A DNA stretch of 64,000 bases from Branchinecta lynchi (lineage: Eukaryota; Arthropoda; Branchiopoda; Anostraca; Branchinectidae): assembly GCA_023053575.1 (NCBI GenBank), contig JAKZAP010000021.1:9362212-9426211 (forward strand), given 5' to 3'. Below the pieces are notes generated by a model. The model saw nothing but the letters and a program-made list of their open reading frames with translations. It had not been told where the DNA came from and searched no databases. The position numbers and the translations under genes are program-made. Below, in pieces: positions 23,205-34,567 of this stretch. Numbering within the stretch: the first letter of the stretch is position 1; every line of letters begins with the position of its first letter.

Positions 23205-24050
23205 ACATTGAAAATCGCTTGACGAAGCAACAGAAATCGCCGATTTTGGCGACGAAAATCTCGGCGATGGCCGATATCGCCTCAGTGTGAACGTCTGTGT
23301 GAACCTAGGGTTAGGCTGCAGTACAGACCTCGAGAACATGCACTGCTGGCCCGACAAGGTTAAGTTCCTCCCGACACTGAGAATTCTGAGTAATGGATGG
23401 CGTGCATTTCAGTGGCTGATGAAGCGAAGCTCAGGACATTTTTTAATTCCAGGGTGTCACGTCTGGAGATCTGAGTGTGAGGTCTGAGGTCTAGAGGAAT
23501 CCCGCTATTAGCTGTGGTCCAAAGAAAGACTCATGTTGCGTTCCAGAACTTAACGATTGTTAACAAATTATTAACTTTGAAAAGTTGAATTTACCCAACA
23601 TTGAAAATCGCTTGACGAAGCAACAGAAATCGCCGATTTTGGCGACGAAAATCTCCGCGATGGCCGATATCGCCTCAGTGTGAACTTAGGGTTAGGCTCT
23701 GGTACCGACCTCGAGAACATGCACGGAATCCCGAATCTGCAGGAATCCCGCTATTAGCTGTGGTCCAAAGAAAGACTTAGGTTGCGTTCCAGAACTTAAC
23801 GATTGTTAAGAAATTGTTAAATTTTTGCGTTCCAGGTTTCTGGTTTGGAAATATAAGCTCCGCCCACCTACAATTTACGTTCTAGAGCTTAACGATTGTT
23901 AACTATTTTGTGACGACGGTTGGTGAGCATCGTTGAGAAAAGTTAGCGGTTTTAGAATTGAAAAAATTTAAAGATCGTTAAAGAAGCTGCTCCCCGAAGT
24001 AAAGTTAACGATTGTTAACAATTGTTAAGTTTCTGGAACGCAACCTTATT
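23205..24050 (+). repeat. Direct duplication and ACGATTGTTAAC-rich region
   Basis: The block AACATTGAAAATCGCTTGAC to GATATCGCCTCAGTGTGAAC at about 23199-23292 recurs at 23600-23685. The block from GGAATCCCGCTATTAGCTGT to CAGAACTTAACGATTGTTAA occurs at about 23494-23560 and 23745-23810. TTAACGATTGTTAA and relatives appear at least five times up to 24030, as a set of short palindromic words. Confidence 0.65.
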
Positions 24051-24337
24051 CTTCAGGAATATTTACCGTTTTAATTGCTAAATGTTTCAAGCACAGAGGT
24101 ACAAGCACACAGAAGTACCCAAAACCCGAAAAACAAGTTCATTCGATGAAAATCGATAATTGCAGAGCAACGAAGTAACGCATTTTCATCAGGTCTCGAA
24201 GAACATTTAAGTGAACAAGTGTGGGTAACTAGACTGTTGTATCTCAGTCCTTTAACTTTAAACGGAACTGTGTGCGAATCTCACAACAAATTGGGGTGGG
24301 CCTACTAAACTGAATGCCCATCTGACAGTAAACCAGT

Positions 24338-24475
24338 CCCGTATCCATGAATTATTTTTATTTTATTTTTATTTTGTGTGTGTGTGGGGGGGGGGGGGGT
24401 TGGACAAAAAATACATAGATCAAAGAGAAAAGCCTATGCAAAATGATTATTTTTGTATGTTTCGGGGGGAGGGGC
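24338..24475. mobile_element. Family K, partial copy
   Basis: It shares CCGTATCCATGAATT, the GGACAAAAAATACATAGATC block and AATGATTATTTTTGTATGTT with the complete element at 26384-26559, then ends in a G run. A (GT)n tract near 24375 lies inside. Confidence 0.6.
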
Positions 24476-24579
24476 CACACAACAGTAAAAAGCATCTGCC
24501 GAATTTTCCTATATCATTACGACAAACATAAAAGTCAGCAGGTGCTTTTTGGCGGTTTTTCGGCTCTTCCTGGCAATGC

Positions 24580-24900
24580 TTGTTACGCACAGGGGCGTCA
24601 CGACTGGGGGGGGGGGACGCCCTCCCCCCATTGCTATCGGCCAGTCGGTAAAAAATAACCAAGTCTGCGCGAAGCGCCGCGATTTTTTGTCAGAACAGTT
24701 GATTTTTTTCATGAAAACAGTTGGTTTTTCTGAAAACTGGTCGATTTTTCGTCAAAATAGTCGGTTTTCCTGAAAATCGGTGTTTTTTTTTTTAAATCAG
24801 TCGATTTTTTTCGAAAATGTCATTTTTGTTGTTGAAAACGGTCGTTTTTTCCGCAGAAAAAGTCGGTATAAATTACCAGCCATTCGGTAAATACCTCGTC
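24580..24900. repeat. Degenerate ~22-bp tandem repeat with C/G runs
   Basis: After GGGGGGGGGGACGCCCTCCCCCC the sequence shows repeated variants of AGTCGATTTTTCGTCAAAAT and GGTTTTCCTGAAAATCGG through about 24860. The units are short, AT-rich and uneven. No coding or known element is recognised. Confidence 0.5.
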
Positions 24901-25029
24901 CCCCCCCCCCAAAAAAAAAACATTTTGGCCAGTAACATCCCGAGTATTTTGTGTTGGGTGTTGTCTGTTGAAGCCGCGCATCCTTGTGTTGTCTATTATG
25001 AAACTTCTGACAGTGTAGAATGCGGTAGC

Positions 25030-26240
25030 AGGAGAATCAAACTCCACTTTCTGACTAGAGGAAAATTATCAAATGATTCAAGTTTGGACCTAACTTGGTA
25101 ATGAAAATAGTTTCCCTATCCAGAATTAATAACTATCGCTGTATACAAAAGTACGACTAAAGTCCATACGAAGGGCATGTAAGCTACTGGGTTTTTTTTT
25201 AGATGGAACTGGGAATTAAGTTGCGAATGTGAGATTAACTGGGGGGGGGGGCTATTACCACATTTAATGTCAATTTTTGTAAAAGGATGACAATTAGCAT
25301 GCTTCATAATTTTGTGCTAGTTTCCACAACAACGCTGTCCTAGGCTACTTTCAACTCGTGCAAAATCTGCAGGAAATGTGATCATGCTTGAGAGAAAAGA
25401 ATGGTAGAAGCAACACACACTCAAAAGGCTACAATCAAAGATCAAGAAATATTTATACGAATGTTTTTTCATTAGTTTCCTCAAAAACCATACCCGAACC
25501 CTAGAAACACATTTTCTTATTTTACGCAGATGCTGGTATGTCCAGTTGAAGAACAACTTGCCAATTTGCACGAAAGCTGCAAACGGGGAAATTGCTTGCA
25601 TGATCTGTTGACCAGGACAAAAGACGTTTGGTAAATCCAGGAATAAATAACTTGGGAGCCCTGCATGACGAAGGGTGAGGAAAAGCGAGGATTACAAGGG
25701 AATAGAGCAAGGACAGGAAACAATAATACAAGGCCTAACTGATTTATGTCATATATGTTTCGACACTAGCATGTTAAGAAACGACATCTCTTCGTCGTGA
25801 GTCAGCTCGGTGGTTTAAATAAGCGACAAATTTGCCAAAACAATTTTAAAAAGCTAAAATGTGTGATGCAAAACTACTACTGATACTACAAACTCGTGCA
25901 AAATTTCAACCAAATCATTCGCGATATCTATCGAAGTCTTACAATAACCACTCCACCGTTCCCTCAGTTGATAATCCCGAAGGCGTACGATTGGGTTCAA
26001 TCGAGAGGCGGCTGCGAAATAAAGTTAAAATCAGTTTCTTTTTCAGGATTCAAAGGAGGCGCGCCACCGTTTCTTTCGAAGTTCTGACACATTTTCCTCC
26101 TTTTTAACCATTGTCTTGGCTCCGCATATGCTTTTGCTCGTTTGAAAATTCTCAGGGCTTCTACACGGCCATGCAAGAAACGAGATAAGCCGGTTTTAGC
26201 AGGCGAATCGCAGACAAGCGACACTAACAATACTGAACCG
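25030..26240. other. Intron sequence, nothing recognised
   Basis: Part of the 34-kb intron. Short G runs near 25240. Open frames exist on both strands but with no recognisable domain. Confidence 0.45.
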
Positions 26241-26250
26241 AGAAGAAAAA

Positions 26251-26325
26251 TGATCCTCCACCGGGATTTGAACCCACAACCTTCGGCTTCACGTACCGGC
26301 GCTATAAGTAATTGAGCTCTCGAGG
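26251..26325 (-). repeat. tRNA-derived sequence (SINE head or tRNA pseudogene)
   Basis: On the minus strand a B-box-like GTGGGTTCAAATCCC follows an A-box/D-loop-like GAGCTCAATTACTTATAGCG and a weak anticodon arm. Spacing is near that of a tRNA, but the loop lacks U33 and the acceptor ends do not pair well, so it is not a working tRNA. The same strand runs on into an open frame with LSRFLHGRVEALRIFKRAK, of unknown meaning. A tRNA-derived SINE 5' end is the likeliest reading. Confidence 0.55.
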
Positions 26326-26383
26326 GGCTTGTGAACATAGTTCGCAACCACTAAGCTCGCCAGTTAGTAACGGGCTAGACAAG

Positions 26384-26559
26384 GCCGTATCCAGGGGGGG
26401 TGGGAGGGTTAGGGGGTTGACCCCCCCCCCCCCGAAACATACAAAAATAATCATTTGTATAGGCTTTTCCCTTTGATCTATGTGTTTTTTGTACTTTTTT
26501 GTCTGTCCGACCAGCAGGCAATACCTCCCCCCCCCCCGAAATAAATTCCTGGATACGGG
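26384..26559. mobile_element. Small inverted-repeat element (family K) with G/C runs
   Basis: The termini are GCCGTATCCAGG and CCTGGATACGG. Inside, long G and C runs flank ACATAGATCAAAGGGAAAAG (minus strand). A truncated relative with CCCGTATCCATG and ACATAGATCAAAGAGAAAAG lies at 24338-24475 in the opposite orientation. Confidence 0.7.
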
Positions 26560-26759
26560 TCTGGGGCTACATGAGCATTCTCTCTCGAGGAAAATTTGTC
26601 TAAACAGTTCACAACCATGTCACGTGTCAGTTAAGTATTTGTGTGAAGATGGGACTTATACAAAGGACTATAACCGTGCCATATAAACCAGAACACCGAT
26701 TGGTTTCTGTTTATATGTCACAGTAAAAGTCCCTTGTATATGTCGATACTCGGTTATAA

Positions 26760-27240
26760 AAAGCTCGTATCTCCAATTTTGGGGCAAACTGAGTTACCTC
26801 AGTGGTTAGATTCTCTGCTCAAAACTACGCATCTACATGTTCTTATCAACAATATACGACTATCTAAGAGCAACCCAGATCCTCTGATCAAAAAGATTAT
26901 CATGAGAGAGGTCGCATCTTGGGGGCATCTTGGGTCGCATTTTGGGGCAAACTGAGTTACCCCAGTGGTTAGACTCTCTGCTCAAAACTACATATCTACA
27001 TGTTCTTATCAACAATACACGACTATCTAAGAGTTTTGGTATCGGTACATGGTCTCATTCTCCATAGTCTCTCTTCTCTTTTTTTTTTGTATCTCTTACA
27101 AGTTAGCACAGCCTCGCAAGCCCCGCTTTTGTTGTGCTATTAAAAACAAAATGTTGATTTTCAATAAAACTGTTCTACTACTACAATCTAGATCCTCTGA
27201 CCAAAAAGATTACCATGAGAGAGGTGGCATCTTCCGATCA
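26760..27240 (+). repeat. Direct tandem duplication (~150 bp, 2-3 partial copies)
   Basis: TTTTGGGGCAAACTGAGTTA to TATCTACATGTTCTTATCAA occurs at 26777-26890 and 26939-27035. The next piece, TCTAGATCCTCTGACCAAAA to ATGAGAGAGGTGGCATCTTC, matches 26872-26920 and recurs at 27187-27235. The first copy keeps an open frame (LPQWLDSLLKTTHLHVLINN), but the second does not, so it is not treated as a gene. Confidence 0.6.
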
Positions 27241-27649
27241 AAAATCTACGTCTCACGCACAACTGATAAATGGGGAGACACGACTTTTCGATAACCGAGT
27301 ATGGATGTAAACTATTGACCCTATGTAAACTACTGACCTAATAAGGCCTGCCAGTTTAATGATCCAGTGGATTAGTCTCTAGTTGTCACACCTTGTCTCA
27401 CTATCAGCACTGATTTCACAGAGAGAGTACACTAGACCCATAAGCTAATGAATACAACAGGGGCGCTTCCACTTTTCAAAACTGAAGGATAGTTCAAAAT
27501 TCTCATCGACAGGGAGGTTCGCACTCTTTTCTACTGTAGAAATATAATTAAACCACATATCTTAGAACAGTTTTAGTAAAGAATCGGTTATGGTGAAAAT
27601 CGCTGGGGGACTAGTACTAACTAAACCACAAGATGGCTCTGAACTGGGA

Positions 27650-28325
27650 TATAGAGAATTTAGACATGGATTTGGGCCATAAACATTTGGGCCAGGCGGT
27701 ATGGAATTCACTCCCAGACAGTGTTAAGGCGGCTGAACACCAACAATTGAGTAAAGAAATTTTTGTTGGAGGGGTGAGGAATCACGATTCAAGAATGAAG
27801 GTATAAGTTATTATTCCTTTTTTTTGTTACTTTTATTTATTTATTTTTTTTTTTTTCTTTTTTTTTTCATTTCTGTGGTATATGGAAAAAAAAATTGATT
27901 AATTAGTGTTGAAATAAAATTAAGTTTTTGTTTAAGCTAAGTTGAAGTAGTTTGTGGTAACCGCCAAGTGCCAGTGCGTTTATGTCTTCTCATGGGCGGT
28001 TACCTATCATGATAGACTATGATAGACTATAGTTTTTTTTTTTTTTTTTTTTTTTTTAATTTTGAATTTCTTTTTCAATTTTAATGTTTTTAAAGTGTTT
28101 TAAAGTTTTTGTCATTGTTTGTGGTGTTTAATCTGCCTTAGCCATTTTCATGTGTTGTTGTTTATTTTAGTCGTTCCAATGGATTAGAGTTCGGTCTAAT
28201 GTTTGTTTGATTTGCGTATATATATAATTATTTATCTTATTATCATCAATTTTGAAAACACCATCATCATCATCATCAATGTAATTTAGCAATAAAATAA
28301 TCTAATCTAATCCAATCTAATCTAG
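27650..28325 (+). mobile_element. LINE 3' remnant with (AATCT)n tail
   Basis: The frame near 27660-27810 reads GHKHLGQAVWNSLPDSVKAA, the WN-x-LP-x-x-(V/I)K motif at the end of many LINE reverse transcriptases. A long T-rich UTR and a terminal run of (TAATC)n at 28297-28323 follow. Poly(T) and CAT microsatellites lie inside. Truncated and non-functional. Confidence 0.65.
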
Positions 28326-28329
28326 GATA

Positions 28330-29117
28330 TTTCGATGAATTTGAAGCCAATGGTGCAGGAAGTTACAGAAACGGATGAAAAACGGATGAAAAAAACCTAT
28401 AAGAAGATACGCCTGGCTCAGCACTATAAATACTACATCTGTGGTACAACTCGTACAAGACTGTTTATCCTTCTATATCTTTTGACTTTCTGGGCGTTGG
28501 CGGGTAACTATTTGCCACGGTCCAACACTGCGATGATAGCAGTTAAACGGATCTCTAGGACTTTCTAACGTGCGTATCTATACTACGGCTAAACTTCTAG
28601 TTATTTCTTTTCATTTTCAACCTTATTTTCGCTTCTCCCTCGCAGTGGAGTGAACCAACGCGATTGGCTACGTCTTCACCTCCCCTCAGTAATGTAACTA
28701 ACTATTATCAAAACGTTGATAATAACAACAATATTAATAATAACTTATTTATAACCCACTGCACAAAAATACAGTGAGGATAGTGGAGTAGAAAAAAAAG
28801 AGCATAAAGAACAACACTAATACAACAGAAGAAACAAGAAAAGATCAACATAACAAACGGAAGAGCACGTGATTTGGAGAAAGCTGTTGATAGCTTGTGC
28901 CGATAACTGATTATGAAGCTCCTGGAGTTTTGCGGTTGCATCGGGAGCTTTGTATTCTCGGATAATTCTCCAATTCCGATTCGACAGAGGCAGATAAAGC
29001 AGGTATTACAGTATTTACGGTTACATCTACGTAGTTTACATATGACTTTCTTTTTCAGTAGAATGAAGGTGCCAGAAAGATTCCGTACTTCACTTACAAT
29101 AATTCATACTCATACTT
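28330..29117. other. Sequence left of the COX7C retrocopy, nothing firmly recognised
   Basis: A splice-acceptor-like run TATGACTTTCTTTTTCAG ends at about 29060, but no convincing exon follows before the retrocopy target at 29118. The rest is AT-rich. Confidence 0.4.
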
Positions 29118-29324
29118 AAAAGCATCAAATTTTCTGTGTTTTAAGTCAGCTAAATATCCAGGAGAAAATGATTGCCGGGACAGCTAAAAGCTTAATCAGG
29201 AGCTTCTCCACTTCTCTTGCCCGTAAAGGCAATATGGGAGGTGTTCCTGGAGAGAACTTGCCCTTTGACATCTACAACAAATACAAGCTCACGGCTTACT
29301 TCGTCCTCTTCTTGGGGTCCCGTC

Positions 29325-29735
29325 AGTACCGCAACACGTCAGTTGACATAAACGTCAGTTCGCCACAGAATTCCGTCAGTACGCCAACATTTTCCGACAG
29401 TTCGCCTACACGTCAGTTGACCCCCAAAAATCCGTCAGTTGATCAACACGTCACTTCATCAACACGTCAGTTGACCAACACGTCAGTTGGTCAACACGTC
29501 AGTTGCCCTACACGTCAGTTGACCAAACGTCAGTTCGCCTACTGTCAGTTGACATAAACGTCAGTAGACCTACACGTCAGTTCACCTAATCCTAAAATCC
29601 GACAGTTCAGCTACACGTCAGTTCGCCTACCGTCAGTTCGGCTACCGTCACTTCACATAAGCGTCAGTTGGTATAAACGTCAGTTGACATAAACGTCAGT
29701 TGGCATAAACGTCAGTTGGCATAAACGTCAGTTCA
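29325..29735 (+). repeat. Left subterminal CGTCAGTT tandem array
   Basis: About two dozen copies of (C)GTCAGTT are spaced roughly 15-22 bases apart. The spacers are variants of GACATAAA, CGCCTACA, GACCAACA and GGCATAAA. The same motif in the opposite orientation forms the right array, so together they make a long, imperfect terminal inverted repeat. Such arrays in DNA transposons are usually transposase binding sites; that role is an inference here. Confidence 0.85.
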
Positions 29736-30082
29736 CACACATTTTCCGGAAGTTTGCTCACATGTTGTTGTCGACGGGATAGTTACGGAAGCTCGCCCAG
29801 GGGATTAATAAGAGAAGCCGACAATTCACTTTTAATGAGGGCAAAAATTAAGTCAGGAGGCTCTCGTCAATTCTGACAGTTTTGGTTCACGTTACGAAAG
29901 AAAGAATACGGTTGGTAGACACCAGGGAAAACTCTCATTGTAATTGATAGCTTCGCTAAGCTGGGGTCAGGGAGGCGAATAAGGACAGTCGGTTCTGATA
30001 AATGTATTTTGAAGAGAGCTAGCTTACAACTTCAAGATATAAATACTAATTGCTAGGCAACTAAAACACAATTAGATTTTTA

Positions 30083-31278
30083 TGGCACTTGCAGCTCCGC
30101 CATATACCGATCACTTTTTGGTCTGTCAGGCCACTGTTCTCGAGTAGGGTACTTCCAGAAGTTCTAGGACGATGAAACTTGGCAAGCATATTAGGGACCC
30201 GACCAAACTAGCTTGGAAATAGTCACTTGACCGATCCGACCATCGTGGAGGGAGGGGGAGGTGGCGGAATCCAGAAAACAGGGGCATGCATAACTTTCGA
30301 AGAGGTGATCGGATCTTAATGAAACTTGATATCTGGAAAGACCTTGTGTCTCAGATATCTCATATCAAGTCCGGACCGGATCCGATGAATCGGGGGGGGG
30401 GGAGTTGGAGGGGGGAACTGGAAATCGTGTGAAACTCTTAGAGTGGGGCGATCCGGATGAAACTTAGTGGCAAGAACAAGAACAAGCTCTAGATAAACAA
30501 CTGAAAGAACTGGATCGGATTCGGACACTATGGGGGGAGCTGGAGGGGGGTTCCGGAATTCCGGCGATCCGTAGTTAATGTACTTCTAGGTGGACTAGGA
30601 CGATAAAACTTGGTAGGCATATCAGGGACCCGACCAGATTAACTTGGAAACAGTCACTCCCCCATCCGACAGTCGTGGGGGAGGGGGAGACGGCGGAATC
30701 CGGGAATTAGTGGCATGCATAACTTTCGAACGGGTTATCGGATATTAATGAAACTTGATATCTTGAAAGATCCCATGTCTCAGATGTCCCGTTTCAAGTC
30801 CGGACTAGATCCGATCAACTGGGAGGGGGGGTCGGAGGGGAGAACCGGAAATCTTGTGACGCGCATAGAGTGGAGCGATCACGATGAAACTTGGTGGGAA
30901 GTACAGGCACAAGTCCTAGGTACGTTACTGACAGAATCGAACCGGATTCGAGGGGGAAGGGGGGGGGGGTGTCCGGAATGATCGTGAGTTAAGGTACTTC
31001 CAGATGTGCTAGGACCATAAAACTTTGCTGGAGTATTAGAAACTTGACATCATTGGGTTAGAGATCACCATTCCTTAAAGAACTCATCTTAACAGCAAAA
31101 TACAAAAAACACTTTTAAGCAATACTTTTTCACGATCGCCATGTACATGATCCTTTTTGCCTCAAGGGTTTTTCTTAGAAATTAATTTTCAGCACCCTTA
31201 TAGTGCGAATCTTAACCAGAAAGTGGAAACAATACTTCTGACCATCACTTTCATCTGACCCAGCCTTGCAAGTGCCAT
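30083..31278 (+). repeat. Family A repeat, copy 4 (inside the 7-kb insertion)
   Basis: It opens ATGGCACTTGCAGCTCC and closes CCTTGCAAGTGCCATTTGAG. Two full tandem units are recognisable from the recurring GTACTTCCAGA...CTAGGACGAT, CGAACGGGT..ATCGGAT and GAGCGATC...ATGAAACTTGGTGG words. A family B copy starts 25 bases after its end. Confidence 0.8.
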
Positions 31279-31299
31279 TTGAGCTTCCAGCTCTTACTT

Positions 31300-32350
31300 T
31301 TGAGATCCCAAAACGTACGTGGAGGGATACCTATGACATCGTAAAAGTTGTCCGTCTGTAAGCACGATAACTCTCGAAGGGGATGAGATATTTTGATGAA
31401 ACTTAGTGTGAGGATTCGTTGGGTCGTCGGACAAGTCAAGTTTGAAGATGGGCTTTGTAGCCCTACATTTAGGGGTGGGGGAGGGGTTTCAAATTAAGGG
31501 GCAAACAAAATATTTTGAAACAGCTAATGTGATAGTCGATTATGGGGTAAGAAGACATGCTGAACAAGATGGTGAAAATCACTTTGTTATCGAACAAGTA
31601 GTTCGCCCGGAATCCGGCCGAAACCCGAAAGTTTGTTAAAAGTAAAAGTTTTATTGTAAGCTGATTAGATGTTCGATTTCGGGGTAGGAAGACACGCTGA
31701 ACACGGTGGTGAAAACCATTTTCTCGACGGACAAGTATTTCGACCGGAATCCGGCCCAAACCGGAAAGTTTGTTAAAATTAAGAGTTGAAGTTGATTAGA
31801 TGTTCGATTTAGGACAAGAAGACATGCTGAACACTTATGTGAAAACAATTTTCTATCCAGACATGTAGTTCGCCCGGAATCCGGCCAAAACCGGAAAATT
31901 GGTAGAAGTTAAAGTTTTATTTCTAGTTGATTAGATAACAAGGGGTAAGAAGAGATGCTGAATCCGTGTGTGACAATCATATTTTACCCGGACATATAGT
32001 TCAACCGGAATCCGGCTGGACTCGGAAAATGTGTTATAAGCTAAATTTTTATTTGAAGTTGACTGGATGTTCATTATTGAGGAAAGAAGATACCCAGAGT
32101 TCATTTTTGAGCTTTCTTTTTTTTTTCGCTGGACAATTAGTTCTGGAGTTTGGCCGAAATCGGGAAATTGGCGGTAGTGGTAGGAAGTTTTTCTCAGATG
32201 ATTAGCTATTTGGCCTTAATCTGTTTCTGAATTTTAATTGTAAGAATGTTCAAGGAGTCTGGCGATGACTGGATCTGGCTAAGACAAGACCCAGTTGTCT
32301 GGATCAGATATTGAATTTTTGGGATCCCATCGAAACCTTTGGTCTTGTTT
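31300..32350 (+). repeat. Family B repeat, copy 3 (inside the 7-kb insertion)
   Basis: It begins GAGATCCCAAAACGTACGTG and ends TTGGGATCCCATCGAAACC. Five ~120-bp units follow the AGGGGTGGGGGAGGGG block. Each unit carries GACAAGTAGTTCGCCCGGAA with TCCGGCC and an AACCGGAAA word, then TAAAAG..GTTTTATT and TTGATTAGATGTTCGATT. Confidence 0.78.
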
Positions 32351-32694
32351 GTCATCGCTGAGGGATAGCTAGGCCTATGAGACTAATGATTGCGTCATCA
32401 GTTCACACAAAATGTGTTTTTGGAATATAAACTTTTGAAATCCACGATGAGTTGACTACTTCCCCACGATGGTCGGATCGGGTAAGTAAGCGTTCTTTAC
32501 AGAAAACACATACATCTTAAAACTTTTTGTCTGCGACACACTGTTGTTTGGAAAGTAATCTGGTCGATTTTTACCATGAAGGAGTCCGATTTTCGAAATT
32601 TTTGACTGCGGCATAAAGTTTTAAAACAGTCTGGTTCACTCTGTGTTAAAACTGTCTGTATTTAAGTAGAAAAATATTTATTTTCCATTTTTTT

Positions 32695-32878
32695 TTGTAA
32701 ATAATGCATACAGCGGGTACGTCAGCTACGATGCTTTGGCAGTGATATTTGGCCCTTCTTGGCAAGGGTCCTCGTCAGGCTGTCAATGTTCATCCCTGCC
32801 AATGAATCGTAGCAGACGTACCCGTTGTATGCATTATTTGAATATATTTTTCAAAGTCAGCTTGGGCTCAAGGAATAT
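32695..32878. repeat. C-family element, internally deleted copy (in the 7-kb insertion)
   Basis: It has the outer arms (ATGCATACAGCGGGTACGTC and GACGTACCCGTTGTATGCAT) but only one inner arm, ATTTGGCCCTTCTTGGCAAG with GGTCCTCGTCAGG. The GAAA word of the core is lost (GGGCCAAAT). The right end is CAGCTTGGGCTCAAGGAATA. Confidence 0.7.
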
Positions 32879-32888
32879 TTTTTGTTCA

Positions 32889-34267
32889 TGGCACTTGCAG
32901 CCTCTGGCTCAAGTGTCATATACCGATCATAATTCCGTCCGTCGGTCTGTCGGTCGGTCCGGTTTTTTTGTCACATTTTTTCGAATTAGGGTACTTCCCG
33001 ATGTACTAGGACAATGAAACTTGGCAGGCATATCAGCAACCCAACCAAACTAACCTGGAAATAATCAGTTTCCCAATCCGACCATATTGAGGGAGTGGAG
33101 GGCTGTGCGAACTTGAAGATTGAGGGCAGTTTGTCACACTTTTTCGAGTTCGGGTACTTCCAGATGTGCTAGGACCATGAAACTTGGCAGGCATATCAGG
33201 GACCCGACCAAACAAACTTAGAAATAATCAGTTTTCCGATCCGATCATCTCGGGGGGGGGGGGAGGGCGGGGGAATCCGGGAAATTGAGCAGTGTGTAAC
33301 TTCCGAACGGGTGATCGGATTGGAATGAAACTTAGTAACTGAGTAGATTCTATATGTCTGATGTCCGGTTTAAAGTCTTGACCATATTCGATAGCTAGGG
33401 GGGAGTTGGGGGGGGGGAGACCGGAAATCTCGAGAAACGGTTAGAATGGAGGGATCGGAGTGAAACTTACTGGGAAGAACAAACATCTGCTCCAGGTTAA
33501 TCTTTACACAGTTGGACTGGATCCGGACACTTGGGGGGTGGGGGTGTAGGGGGTTTCCCGGAATTCCAGTTTCTGGGGATTTTCATGAAGTAACTTGGCA
33601 GGCATATCAGGGACCCGTTCAAACTAACTTGGAAATAGAAAAAAATCTTCGATATGATAATCTTAGGGGGGAGTGGAGGGAGGGAAATCCTGAATATTGA
33701 GTCATGCGCAACTTTGGAACGGGCGATCGGATTCGAGTGAAATTTAATAAATGAACAGAGGACATATCCCTGTGGCGATCTTCGTCATTTCCGGATCGGA
33801 TCCGACAACTGTTGAGGGGGGGGGGGGAATACTAGACCCGCTTAGACTGGTGTGATCGGGATCGAACATTGTAGAATAACAAACAGATGCTCTGGGCATC
33901 ATTTACAGAACCGGATTGGCTCCGGGTATTGTGGGTGGAGTTGGAGGGGGGGGGGATTCCGGTGATCGCGAGTTAAGGTACTTCCAGATGAGCTAGGATG
34001 ACGAAAATTCGCTGGAATATTAGATATTCAACAAGATTTGCTTATAAATAGCTACTTCCCAAATCCGACTATTACCGTATCAACCTTGACCGCAGAGTAA
34101 GAAAAATACTTTTATGCAAAATATGTATGCTCATGGTCCCCATCAGCCAAGTGTCATTTTTGCCTCAAGGGTTTTGCTTACAAAGTTCTAGCCCCCTTAC
34201 AGCGCGCATCTTAACCGCAAAGTTCTTTTGATGAAAAATATATCTTAACCCCTGCAAGTGCCATATG
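32889..34267 (+). repeat. Family A repeat, copy 5 (inside the 7-kb insertion)
   Basis: It begins ATGGCACTTGCAGCCTCTGG and ends CCTGCAAGTGCCATATGAGC. About three tandem units with long G runs (e.g. 33251-33262, 33811-33827). A family B copy again follows, about 300 bases downstream, repeating the A-then-B order of copy 4. Confidence 0.8.
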
Positions 34268-34567
34268 AGCTTACAGCTCTTGTTTTGTTTTTATGAATTT
34301 TTCGGAACTATTGGAATAATAGCTATTTCTGGGGTGAAAACTTATTGATGTTAGGCTCTAATGTGGATAATGTGGCTCTATATTAGAAACTTTTTATTTT
34401 AGCAGACAGAAATATATTTTTTTTACTTTTTTAATTTATTCTGAAGGGGGAGCTTGAAAGTAAAAGGCTCATTTAGAACTAACTTGTGAATGGGACTGGT
34501 GATTGCATTACTATCAATTAACAGAAAATTCTAGTTTTATCTACTATTTTGGAGGGCTACTACTTTT

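Noticed and set aside
26251..26325. Functional tRNA gene on the minus strand
   Set aside because: The B box is good, but the anticodon loop lacks U33, the anticodon stem has a mismatch and the acceptor stem is poor; SINE head or pseudogene is more likely.
28913..29119. 68-codon frame left of the COX7C retrocopy
   Set aside because: It runs through an acceptor-like site and shows no family motif or matching donor.
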